From contig CP121688.1 of the NCBI GenBank assembly GCA_038396625.1, forward strand, positions 4,015,339-4,079,338: DNA of 64,000 bases, in the 5' to 3' direction. Below are positions 8,002 to 14,383 of this stretch, piece by piece; positions within the stretch are counted from its first letter, which is position 1; each line of letters starts with the position of its first letter. The notes under the pieces are model-generated. The model ran no database searches and was not told the origin of the DNA. It worked only from the letters and a program-made list of their open reading frames with translations. Origin of the DNA: G038396625 sp038396625. Its GTDB lineage: Bacteria; Bacillota; Clostridia; Peptostreptococcales; Thermotaleaceae. The position numbers and the translations under genes are program-made.

Positions 8002-8066
8002 ATTCTTCATTTGTTGCATTTTCATTGCCACGCTGTGTCTGCTGAAAATGCAACAAATTGAAGAAT
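8002..8066. repeat. Long hairpin, 23-bp stem, candidate packaging signal
   Basis: Left arm 8002-8024 and right arm 8043-8066 pair over 23 bp with a single one-base bulge. The core TTTGTTGCATTTTCA pairs with TGAAAATGCAACAAA. The loop is 18 bases. There is no T run on either side, so it is not an ordinary terminator. It lies between the pV-like candidate and the coat genes and touches the stop codon of the former. A DNA packaging signal, single-strand origin or RNA-processing site are all possible. Confidence 0.6.
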
Positions 8067-8296
8067 TAAAAGCCTTTGCTGTAGGAGTATTGAACATTGT
8101 CACTGTCTCTAAAGCTGAAAGCAAATACAGGAATTTCTACATCTTGACCCTTCTTGACTTCCTTGAAATCTCCAATATCTTCATCCTTGACATGGACGAT
8201 GTTTGTTCTAAAACCATCACCGTCAACACCAATTAAATAGCCTTTGCCACTTTTCTTAGGTTGCATGCCTTTATACTTACCGAATAGCTTTAACAT
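8066..8296 (-). CDS. Candidate phage ssDNA-binding protein (pV-like)
   Basis: A 76 aa soluble protein, Lys/Gly-rich at the N terminus (MLKLFGKYKGMQPKKSGKGY) followed by alternating beta-type segments (FRTNIVHVKDED, QDVEIPVFAFSFR). Size, charge and predicted beta content fit the OB-fold ssDNA-binding pV/G5P proteins that coat inovirus single strands, and no other gene in the element fits that role. Start at 8296 is preferred over an upstream ATG because AAGGAGG lies nine bases ahead. Sequence similarity to known pV could not be verified, so this is inference by position. Confidence 0.5.
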   Translation of the reverse strand: MLKLFGKYKGMQPKKSGKGYLIGVDGDGFRTNIVHVKDEDIGDFKEVKKGQDVEIPVFAFSFRDSDNVQYSYSKGF

Positions 8297-8345
8297 TTTT
8301 CCATTCCTCCTTTTTATCATCAAAATTCATAAACAACTTTATCTA

Positions 8346-8573
8346 TCAATACCACGTTCCATTAGGCAGATAGTGAAGCCATTGACCATTAACAAAATGA
8401 ACTTCAATATGTGTTTTACGCTCTTTTACCTTTTTAGGTATCCAGTTTTTTTTGTAGTCAATTCCTTGTCCTGCATTATGTTTCTTGTAAACCCTCTGAA
8501 ATACTTGTTTAGCAAGTTCTGAAAGCTTGTTATATCCTTCAATTTTTTGAAAATCAATTTCTATGTGATTCAT
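8346..8573 (-). CDS. Unknown protein, first gene of the inovirus lytic operon
   Basis: A 75 aa protein that I do not recognise. It has a helical N-terminal half (FQKIEGYNKLSELAKQVFQRVYKKH) and a basic beta-type C-terminal half ending VHFVNGQWLHYLPNGTWY. The start is set by GGAGGGG four bases before ATG at 8573. It is the first gene after the repressed leftward promoter, which suggests an early role such as regulation or replication. No membrane segment or signal peptide is visible. Confidence 0.6.
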   Translation of the reverse strand: MNHIEIDFQKIEGYNKLSELAKQVFQRVYKKHNAGQGIDYKKNWIPKKVKERKTHIEVHFVNGQWLHYLPNGTWY

Positions 8574-8612
8574 ATTACCCCTCCATTCGGAATAGTGGTT
8601 ATCTATTAATGC

Positions 8613-8704
8613 TATAATGTACGTTATACATACATTATAATGTACGCACAACGTAAAGTCAATATTTTTTTACATTTTGCGTACATTTAATTTAATAATG
8701 TACG
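8613..8704. promoter_or_regulatory. Repressor operator cluster between divergent phage promoters
   Basis: The motif ATAATGTACG occurs at 8614-8623, 8637-8646 and 8695-8704, and a related inverted copy (CGTACATTTAA) lies at 8680-8690. The copies cover the -10 of the leftward promoter and lie between the putative -35 and -10 of the repressor promoter (TATAAT at 8713-8718). This fits binding by the adjacent CI/LexA-like repressor. Confidence 0.7.
8634..8662 (-). promoter_or_regulatory. Leftward early promoter of the inovirus
   Basis: On the minus strand TTGACT (8662-8657) and TATAAT (8639-8634) are separated by exactly 17 bases. It drives the structural operon, and its -10 overlaps an operator copy, so the prophage repressor can shut it off. 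Confidence 0.8.
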
Positions 8705-8749
8705 TCAAGTGATATAATAGTGTAAAAATAACAATTTGTGAGGTTTATT

Positions 8750-9376
8750 ATGTTCCGAGGAGATAGATTTAAAAAACTTAGAAAAGAAAAAAAACTAACA
8801 CAAGTTCAATTAGGAAATATTTTAAATACATCACATGCAACTATTAATAGATATGAAAAAGGCATACATCAACCAGATTTAAACACCATCAACAAAATTG
8901 CAGAGATTTTTAATGTAACTACTGACTACTTGCTTGGAAGAGAAAATTTACTTGAAAATACAATAGAAATAGAAGGATTCATAAGACTACCCATTATAGG
9001 TGTAATAAGAGCAGGAGAGCCTCTTTATGCAGAGCAAAACATAATCGGTCATGAAAAAGTAGCAACTAACAATCTTCCTCAAGGAGAGTTATTCTTTTTA
9101 AAGGTCACTGGCGATAGCATGAATCTAAGCAATATAATTGATGGGTCATTAATTATGGTTAGAAGACAGGAAGAAGTTGAAAATGGTGAAATCGCTGTAG
9201 TCATTGTAAATGGATATGATGCAACAGTAAAAAAATTCTTTAGAAATGGTAATATCGTTACACTAATGCCCAATAGTTCTAATCCAAAATATGAGCCTAT
9301 GATCATTAATACGAAGGAAGAAGTTGTGCAAGTTATTGGTAAAGTTAAACAAATCGTAATTAAGCTTGAAGATTAG
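8750..9376 (+). CDS. Phage repressor: XRE HTH plus S24 LexA-like peptidase
   Basis: A 208 aa protein. Residues 1-65 form an XRE helix-turn-helix (LTQVQLGNILNTSHATINRYEKG). Residues 78-205 form an S24 LexA/CI autocleavage domain with the Ala88-Gly89 scissile bond (VIRAGEP), Ser123 (GDSMNLS) and Lys161 (TVKKFF). Such repressors self-cleave when stimulated by RecA-ssDNA, so the prophage is likely SOS-inducible. The ATG at 8750 follows GTGAGG by six bases; an in-frame upstream ATG at 8738 has no ribosome site. It is divergent from the lytic operon across the operator cluster. Confidence 0.93.
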   Translation: MFRGDRFKKLRKEKKLTQVQLGNILNTSHATINRYEKGIHQPDLNTINKIAEIFNVTTDYLLGRENLLENTIEIEGFIRLPIIGVIRAGEPLYAEQNIIGHEKVATNNLPQGELFFLKVTGDSMNLSNIIDGSLIMVRRQEEVENGEIAVVIVNGYDATVKKFFRNGNIVTLMPNSSNPKYEPMIINTKEEVVQVIGKVKQIVIKLED

Positions 9377-9378
9377 AA

Positions 9379-9402
9379 AAAACCAAACATACGTTTGGTT
9401 TT
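9379..9402 (+). terminator. Terminator of the repressor gene
   Basis: Stem AAAACCAAAC/GTTTGGTTTT with a 4-base loop directly after the repressor stop. Confidence 0.75.
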
Positions 9403-9468
9403 GATATACTCTAAATATAGTCACTACTAACGAATAGTAACGCCTTTGCGACTTTTTTCATACATGTA

Positions 9469-9519
9469 AATCGTAATCAGCAGGTTGGGGGTTCGATTCC
9501 CTTCACTAGCTCCAAATAA
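9469..9519. repeat. attR, duplicated tRNA-Thr 3' half
   Basis: An exact copy of 1968-2018. It lacks the acceptor 5' strand and D arm, so it is a tRNA fragment and not a gene. It marks the right boundary of the prophage. Confidence 0.93.
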
Positions 9520-9548
9520 AGACGGCCTATGGGCCGCCTTTGCTTTTC
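9519..9548. terminator. Terminator between attR and purA
   Basis: GC-rich stem AAGACGGCC/GGCCGCCTT with loop TATG, then TTGCTTTTC. It probably served the tRNA-Thr transcript before insertion and may also act on purA from the other side. Confidence 0.75.
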
Positions 9549-9563
9549 TACTCTATATAATTT

Positions 9564-10850
9564 TTATTTAAAAATCTTATCTCTTACAATTGTTTGACTT
9601 CTCTTTGGTCCAACAGATATAATTTTTACAGGTGCACCCACGATTTCTTCAATTCTATCGATATATTTTTGTGCATTTAATGGAAGTTCTTCGTAGGATG
9701 TACAGCCAGTAATATCTTCTTTCCATCCATCTAGCTCCTCATATACTGGCTCGCATTTTGACAATACTTCAAGACTTGCTGGGAAATGCTCTATATACTT
9801 TTCTCCCATCTTGTATCCTGTACATATAGAAACTTTTTCAAAACCTGTTAACACGTCTAGCAGCATGATGGATAGGGCTGTTAAACCATTGATTCTTGCA
9901 GCATATTTAACCATTACTGCATCAAACCATCCACATCTTCTAGGTCTTCCTGTTACGGTTCCAAACTCATTACCTGCTACTCTGATTTTTTCTCCTATTT
10001 CGTTATCTTCCTCTGTTACAAATGGCCCTTTTCCTACTCTTGTAGTATAAGCCTTCACAACACCCAATACTTCTTCAATCATATTTGGACCAATACCTGA
10101 TCCAACAGGAAATCCTCCTGAAATAGGATGTGAACTTGTTACATAGGGATAGGTTCCAAGATCAATATCTAATAATGTACCTTGAGCTCCCTCAAACAAC
10201 ACCTTCTTATCCGCTTTGATCGCATCATATAAGGTTACCGTGGTGTCATCTACATGTTTTCTAATTTTTTCTGCATAATCTAAGTATTTCGAAATGATTT
10301 CATCTTTATCTAATTTTTCTCCATTATAAATTTTCTCAATGATTTCATTTTTTCTATCTATTTGTTTGGATACTTTTTCAATAAAGATTTCTTTTTCCAT
10401 TAAATCACAGATCCGAATTCCAGATCGTTCTACCTTATCCATATAGCAAGGTCCTATACCATTTTTAGTGGTTCCAATCATTTCTTTTCCTCTAGAAGCT
10501 TCTGCCAATGTATCAATATACTTATGGTATGGAAATATAACATGAGCTCTATCACTGATCTTAATATTGTCTGTGCATATACCCTCTGCTTCTAGTTTTG
10601 CTATTTCTCCTAAAAATCCTTCTGGATCAAAAACGACGCCATTTCCAATGATATTGATGGTATCTGGATATAAAATGCCTGAAGGAATCAAGCGCAGTGC
10701 ATATTTCTTGTCACCTACTACTACTGTATGTCCTGCATTATTTCCTCCCTGTGCTCTTACAACTACATCTGATTCACCAGCTAAATAATCTATAATTTTT
10801 CCTTTGCCCTCATCTCCCCACTGGGCACCAACAATTACGACTGTTGACAT
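9564..10850 (-). CDS. purA: Adenylosuccinate synthetase
   Basis: Joins IMP and aspartate with GTP to make adenylosuccinate, the first committed step of AMP synthesis. The N-terminal phosphate loop is GAQWGDEGKGK, followed by NNAGHT, and the C terminus has the KRSQTI region. The 428 aa length is standard. An upstream in-frame GTG overlaps the ribosome site AGGTAGGTG, so the ATG at 10850 is chosen. Its place downstream of dnaB mirrors the rplI-dnaB-purA order of Bacillus. Confidence 0.97.
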   Translation of the reverse strand: MSTVVIVGAQWGDEGKGKIIDYLAGESDVVVRAQGGNNAGHTVVVGDKKYALRLIPSGILYPDTINIIGNGVVFDPEGFLGEIAKLEAEGICTDNIKISDRAHVIFPYHKYIDTLAEASRGKEMIGTTKNGIGPCYMDKVERSGIRICDLMEKEIFIEKVSKQIDRKNEIIEKIYNGEKLDKDEIISKYLDYAEKIRKHVDDTTVTLYDAIKADKKVLFEGAQGTLLDIDLGTYPYVTSSHPISGGFPVGSGIGPNMIEEVLGVVKAYTTRVGKGPFVTEEDNEIGEKIRVAGNEFGTVTGRPRRCGWFDAVMVKYAARINGLTALSIMLLDVLTGFEKVSICTGYKMGEKYIEHFPASLEVLSKCEPVYEELDGWKEDITGCTSYEELPLNAQKYIDRIEEIVGAPVKIISVGPKRSQTIVRDKIFK

Positions 10851-11060
10851 AGTGGACACCTACCTTTGTAGATTTTATTGAAATACATTATACTTGTTTT
10901 TTCCGAACACACATATCTAATAGTATCAGAATAGCCCATTCAAGTCAACAAAATACGAATATTAATGTATGTAAACTTTTTTTTATTCGATATCAAAACA
11001 ACTTTGTTTTACCCCTTACCCTTGCAAACATAGGCTTCATGATTTTTTGCTATTGAATAA

Positions 11061-11084
11061 GGTGTCTAAGCTGACTTAGACACC
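11061..11084 (-). terminator. Terminator after the first DUF1858 gene
   Basis: Perfect 10-bp stem GGTGTCTAAG/CTTAGACACC with a 4-base loop, followed by TTATT on the minus strand. Confidence 0.75.
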
Positions 11085-11094
11085 CTTTACCTTA

Positions 11095-11304
11095 CTATTC
11101 ACCTTTTCTCTCAAAATACGCATTCAAATCCTTTAATAATGCTTCAACATCCAATCCATGTACCATTGCTGCATCTGCAATGCTTTCCATAGAAGAAGCT
11201 GGACACCCTAAACAGTGAAGACCGTGGCTCATGAAAATTGATGCTGTTTCCCTATCCATCCTTAGTACATCTGCAATAATCATATCCTTCGTGATTTTTG
11301 CCAT
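11095..11304 (-). CDS. DUF1858 redox-disulfide domain protein, copy 1
   Basis: A 69 aa protein consisting only of a DUF1858 domain (hybrid-cluster-protein-associated redox disulfide family), with the conserved GLHCLGCPASS motif supplying a CxxC pair. The domain is linked to redox or metal-cluster functions in anaerobes, but the exact role is not established. It is about 80 percent identical to the next gene upstream on the strand, a tandem duplication with separate terminators. ATG 11304 is favoured over a TTG one codon earlier because of spacing from GGAGG. Confidence 0.85.
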   Translation of the reverse strand: MAKITKDMIIADVLRMDRETASIFMSHGLHCLGCPASSMESIADAAMVHGLDVEALLKDLNAYFERKGE

Positions 11305-11390
11305 CAAATGGTCCTCCTTCCTCTTGCTTGATATTGCAACCTTTTGACTCAGTTGTAATATAACTCAAATTGGTGTGAAATATACAAAAA

Positions 11391-11412
11391 GTGCCTAAGA
11401 TAAACTAGGCAC
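11391..11412 (-). terminator. Terminator after the second DUF1858 gene
   Basis: Stem GTGCCTA/TAGGCAC followed by TTTTTG on the minus strand, separating the two paralogues into individual transcripts. Confidence 0.75.
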
Positions 11413-11420
11413 CTTTTGTA

Positions 11421-11630
11421 TTATTCCCCTTTATTTTCAAAATGTGTATTTAGATCTTTTATTAATTCTGTCACATCTAATCCATGTACCATTGCTGCAT
11501 CTGCAATACTCTCCATAGAAGATGCAGGACATCCTAAACAGTGTAATCCATGCTTTATAAAAATTGGTGCTGTTTCCCTATCCATTTGTAATACATCTGC
11601 AATAATCATATCCTTTGTTACCTTTGCCAT
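11421..11630 (-). CDS. DUF1858 redox-disulfide domain protein, copy 2
   Basis: A 69 aa paralogue of the preceding entry, again with the GLHCLGCPASS motif. Differences concentrate in the C-terminal helix and around SHG versus KHG. GGAGG precedes the ATG. Each copy has its own terminator, suggesting independent regulation. The role is unknown beyond a probable thiol/disulfide or metal-binding function. Confidence 0.85.
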   Translation of the reverse strand: MAKVTKDMIIADVLQMDRETAPIFIKHGLHCLGCPASSMESIADAAMVHGLDVTELIKDLNTHFENKGE

Positions 11631-11740
11631 TCCTTCGACCTCCTTATTTTAGCATTTTATAGTAATGTACTAATATTATACCATCTTTCTAAACGTCGAT
11701 AAAATACAATTTTTATAAATCCATGGAAAAACACAGGTAG

Positions 11741-11793
11741 TTATCCACTTATCCACAATATTATTCCACAATTTTCACTGTTTTTGTGGATAA
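11741..11793. promoter_or_regulatory. Cluster of DnaA boxes away from oriC
   Basis: TTATCCACT (11741-11749), a perfect TTATCCACA (11749-11757, overlapping by one base) and a perfect inverted TGTGGATAA (11785-11793) lie within 53 bases at the end of the acetyltransferase gene. A DnaA-binding or titration site is possible, but chance in AT-rich DNA cannot be excluded. Confidence 0.45.
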
Positions 11794-12393
11794 ATGATTA
11801 TTTTCTCCATAAAATTCAACCTTTTTTACTTGCATATGCACATATCGTGTCTTCTTTTTTCCTTCTACTATTGTGAATAACTTTCTCAGGTCCTTATATA
11901 ATGGATTATAAAAAATTTCTGCATATTGATCTTCAAATTCTTCATCACTTTCTTTCAACACACGAAATCCACACTGCATATAACATTTTATTGCTCTTTC
12001 ATTAAATTTAGCTGCTCTTAAAGTCATAGCCGTCATATTTAATTCATTAAAATAATATTCTAAAAAGATTCTAATGGCTTCTGTTCCATATCCTTTGTTG
12101 ATATGTTGAGGATCAAGTACAATGCCTAGTTCACTTTCTCTTTTAAGCCATTTAATATCTCGAATTGAGAGATATCCTATCACTTCTTTGGTCAAGTTTT
12201 CAATGGCAAAGCTTTTTTTTCTAAATGTCTTAGTTTTGATTGCATACCATTCATCTTTTTCTGCTTCATTCATTTTAGGGAAATTATAATGAAAAAATAA
12301 GGGATCTTGGTGCATCGACCAACGCTGCATTTTATCTACATCTTCTCGAACAAGCTTTCTTACTCGTACTTTTTTGCCCTTTGCAACCTCCAT
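11761..12393 (-). CDS. GNAT-family N-acetyltransferase
   Basis: A 210 aa GNAT protein. The core includes a RimJ/RimL-like N terminus (VRVRKLVREDVDKMQRW), IGYLSIRDIKW, the acetyl-CoA loop region GIVLDPQHINKGYGTEAI and the C-terminal NERAIKCYMQCGFRVL. Substrate unknown. A basic, beta-rich extension follows the domain (YVHMQVKKVEFYG). The ATG at 12393 is chosen because AGAGGTG lies six bases upstream. It stands alone between terminators. The stop region carries DnaA boxes. Confidence 0.85.
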   Translation of the reverse strand: MEVAKGKKVRVRKLVREDVDKMQRWSMHQDPLFFHYNFPKMNEAEKDEWYAIKTKTFRKKSFAIENLTKEVIGYLSIRDIKWLKRESELGIVLDPQHINKGYGTEAIRIFLEYYFNELNMTAMTLRAAKFNERAIKCYMQCGFRVLKESDEEFEDQYAEIFYNPLYKDLRKLFTIVEGKKKTRYVHMQVKKVEFYGENNHLSTKTVKIVE

Positions 12394-12524
12394 ACGCGTC
12401 ACCTCTTTATTGCCCTATAATCAAAAACCTTTACTCTACTGATTTTTATGTTTGATATCTTAAAAAAATGTATAATTTTTCTTCTTATTCCAGTATACGC
12501 TATATATGAAGTATGGTAAATACC

Positions 12525-12574
12525 AACAATGAGCAAGGACATTCAATCTTTATTGAATGTCCTTGCTCATTGTT
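12525..12574 (-). terminator. Strong hairpin after the flavin oxidoreductase gene
   Basis: A 23-bp perfect stem built on CAATGAGCAAGGACATTCAA and its complement with a 4-base loop, immediately after the stop of the 12577 gene. There is no long T run, but the stem is exceptionally stable. Confidence 0.7.
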
Positions 12575-12576
12575 CA

Positions 12577-13779
12577 TCAAAGGCTACCTATAATTTCTAA
12601 TGCATTCATACCTTTTTCTATCATCCCTTGGATTTCCACCTTATCATTGACGGCCTTTTTCAATTTTGCCATTTTCTTTACATCTCCCGTTAGCACACCA
12701 CCAACTAGTTTTCCTTCTTCCACAAATAATTTGTGAAATATTTCTTGGTTACGATAGGTTAGGGTCTTCTTTTCAGCATTGATTTCACCTGCAGAAAATA
12801 ATGAAAGACCTCCAATAGACAGCATTGTAGCCGGTTGTATCGGTGCATACATAGCCGCATTACCTACCATATTCTTACCAGCTACTTTACCTTGTTCCAT
12901 AGCTACAGACCAGAGTCCCATAGCACTGCCCTTCATTTCAGCAATATCTCCTGCTGCATAAATATTTTTTACAGAAGTCTGCATAAATCCATCTACAATA
13001 ATCCCTTTATTGATTTGGATATCTGTACCTTCAACGATTTCTAGATTAGGTCTTATCCCTGCAGAGAACAATACCATATCTGCTGTAATATTTCTACCAT
13101 CCTTTATACGTACACTCGTAACTTTTTCATCTCCTACCAGTTCTTGCGCTGCTGCAGATAGATGAATATTGAGTTTCCTCGCCTCTAGCTCTTCTTTCAC
13201 ATAACTAGATAATTCTTGATCTAACTGTCTTGGCAATAAATAATCAAAAAACTCGATTACATTTACCTTTAGATCTCTTTCTTGTAAGGCCCAAGCTGCT
13301 TCTAATCCTAACAAACCGCCACCAATAACTGCTACTTCTTTACAATCCTTGAGATAGCTTTGGATTTCCTTAAGATCTTCTAAACTTCTAAGGGTATACA
13401 CACCCTCTTTCTCTACCCCTTCTACCGGTGGAACAAATGCTTTGCTACCATTGGCAATCAATAGTTTCTCATAGATTACTTGTTCTCCGTTATCTAATTG
13501 TATGGTAGATTGGATAGGGTCAATGTTTTCTACTCTTCTTCCCAATATAATTTCAATATTTCTTTCCTTATACCAGTTTTCATCATGAATTAATAGCTGC
13601 TTTAATTCTGGATCTTTACTGATGAAATGAGACAATTTTACTCTATAGTAAGTAAGATAAGCTTCCTGACTAATGATCTTAATGGTTGCGTTGGAATCTG
13701 TCTTTCTAATTTCTTCAGCTGCTGATAATCCTGCAATTCCATTTCCAATAATCACATATGTCGCTTTTATACTTTTCAA
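12577..13779 (-). CDS. FAD-dependent NAD(P)H oxidoreductase (rubredoxin reductase-like)
   Basis: A 400 aa pyridine-nucleotide-disulfide family flavoprotein with an N-terminal FAD fold (IIGNGIAGLSAAEEIR), a central NAD(P) fold (VAVIGGGLLGLEAAWALQ) and the second FAD motif (IYAAGDIAE). It resembles NADH:rubredoxin oxidoreductases and the reductase part of NirB. TTG start after AAGGGTGATG. It lies seven bases after a ferritin-like/rubrerythrin-like gene, suggesting a peroxide or oxygen detoxification pair in which it supplies electrons, perhaps via rubredoxin encoded elsewhere. Specific substrate is inferred from context. Confidence 0.85.
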   Translation of the reverse strand: MKSIKATYVIIGNGIAGLSAAEEIRKTDSNATIKIISQEAYLTYYRVKLSHFISKDPELKQLLIHDENWYKERNIEIILGRRVENIDPIQSTIQLDNGEQVIYEKLLIANGSKAFVPPVEGVEKEGVYTLRSLEDLKEIQSYLKDCKEVAVIGGGLLGLEAAWALQERDLKVNVIEFFDYLLPRQLDQELSSYVKEELEARKLNIHLSAAAQELVGDEKVTSVRIKDGRNITADMVLFSAGIRPNLEIVEGTDIQINKGIIVDGFMQTSVKNIYAAGDIAEMKGSAMGLWSVAMEQGKVAGKNMVGNAAMYAPIQPATMLSIGGLSLFSAGEINAEKKTLTYRNQEIFHKLFVEEGKLVGGVLTGDVKKMAKLKKAVNDKVEIQGMIEKGMNALEIIGSL

Positions 13780-13786
13780 TTTCTCA

Positions 13787-14284
13787 TCACCCTTCTAATG
13801 CATTTATTAAATTCCTAAACTTATGGAGATGCTTTATCTCTTCTCGAATTAATCTTTTTAATGTTTTTTGAAGGATTTCTACTTCTGTATGTTTTAAAAT
13901 TTCTTCATAAAATAGGATAGAATCCTTCTCTGCCTGCAGTCCCATTATAAGTGCCTCTTTTGCAGTATATACATACCCTACACGCTGCTTTGTTAATTCT
14001 CTAACATTAAATACTGCAGTTTCACTAAGGGCCTTTAGATAAGCTGCCACTGACGCTTCATATATCAACGGTTTTTGTTCTTGTGTTTTTTCTAAAACCC
14101 GCTCGTAAATTCTCTGGAAAGTTTCAATATGTTCCTGTTCCTCTAACGCCAAGTATTCAAATATATTTTTTATTTCTTCATCTTCGAATTGGGCTGCTGC
14201 TTCTTTATAAAATTTATATCCTGTTTCTTCAATTTTCTTTGCAATTTGCAATACCTCTAATTCATTAAGATTCTCAATGGCCAT
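13787..14284 (-). CDS. Rubrerythrin/ferritin-like diiron protein
   Basis: A 165 aa four-helix ferritin-like protein. Helices carry diiron ligands such as EETGYKFYKEAA, ALEEQEHIETF, GLQAEKDSILFYEE and REEIKHLHKF. It lacks the C-terminal rubredoxin domain of classical rubrerythrin, so it is a short form that would rely on a partner for electrons. The downstream flavoprotein is the obvious candidate. Likely function is peroxide reduction in an anaerobe. Confidence 0.85.
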   Translation of the reverse strand: MAIENLNELEVLQIAKKIEETGYKFYKEAAAQFEDEEIKNIFEYLALEEQEHIETFQRIYERVLEKTQEQKPLIYEASVAAYLKALSETAVFNVRELTKQRVGYVYTAKEALIMGLQAEKDSILFYEEILKHTEVEILQKTLKRLIREEIKHLHKFRNLINALEG

Positions 14285-14383
14285 TGTTTTTCCTCCTTAA
14301 AACTAGGGCATAGCGATTGTTGTATAAAATGTACGCAATCAAATATATATTACCCTAAAAAATTTACCTTAAACAAAATACTT

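Larger units (their letters stand above)
1968..9519. mobile_element. Integrated filamentous phage (inovirus) prophage, about 7.5 kb
   Basis: An element unit of 7501 bp lies between the two 51-bp att copies. All structural genes run on the minus strand in a typical inovirus order: small unknown protein, pV-like candidate, two small coat proteins, pIII-like adhesin, pVI-like membrane protein, Zot/pI ATPase, origin-like intergenic region, zinc-ribbon protein, Rep_trans initiator, tyrosine recombinase. A LexA/CI-like repressor is divergent at the attR end. The Zot ATPase together with one-TM coat proteins is diagnostic of Inoviridae-like phages. Such elements are known in Gram-positive hosts (for example CAK1 of Clostridium). 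Whether it forms particles is not shown by sequence, and the adhesin reading frame is shifted. Confidence 0.9.

Noticed and set aside
9469..9519. A fourth tRNA gene
   Set aside because: Only the part from the anticodon loop to the 3' end is present. It cannot fold as a tRNA and is the attR copy.
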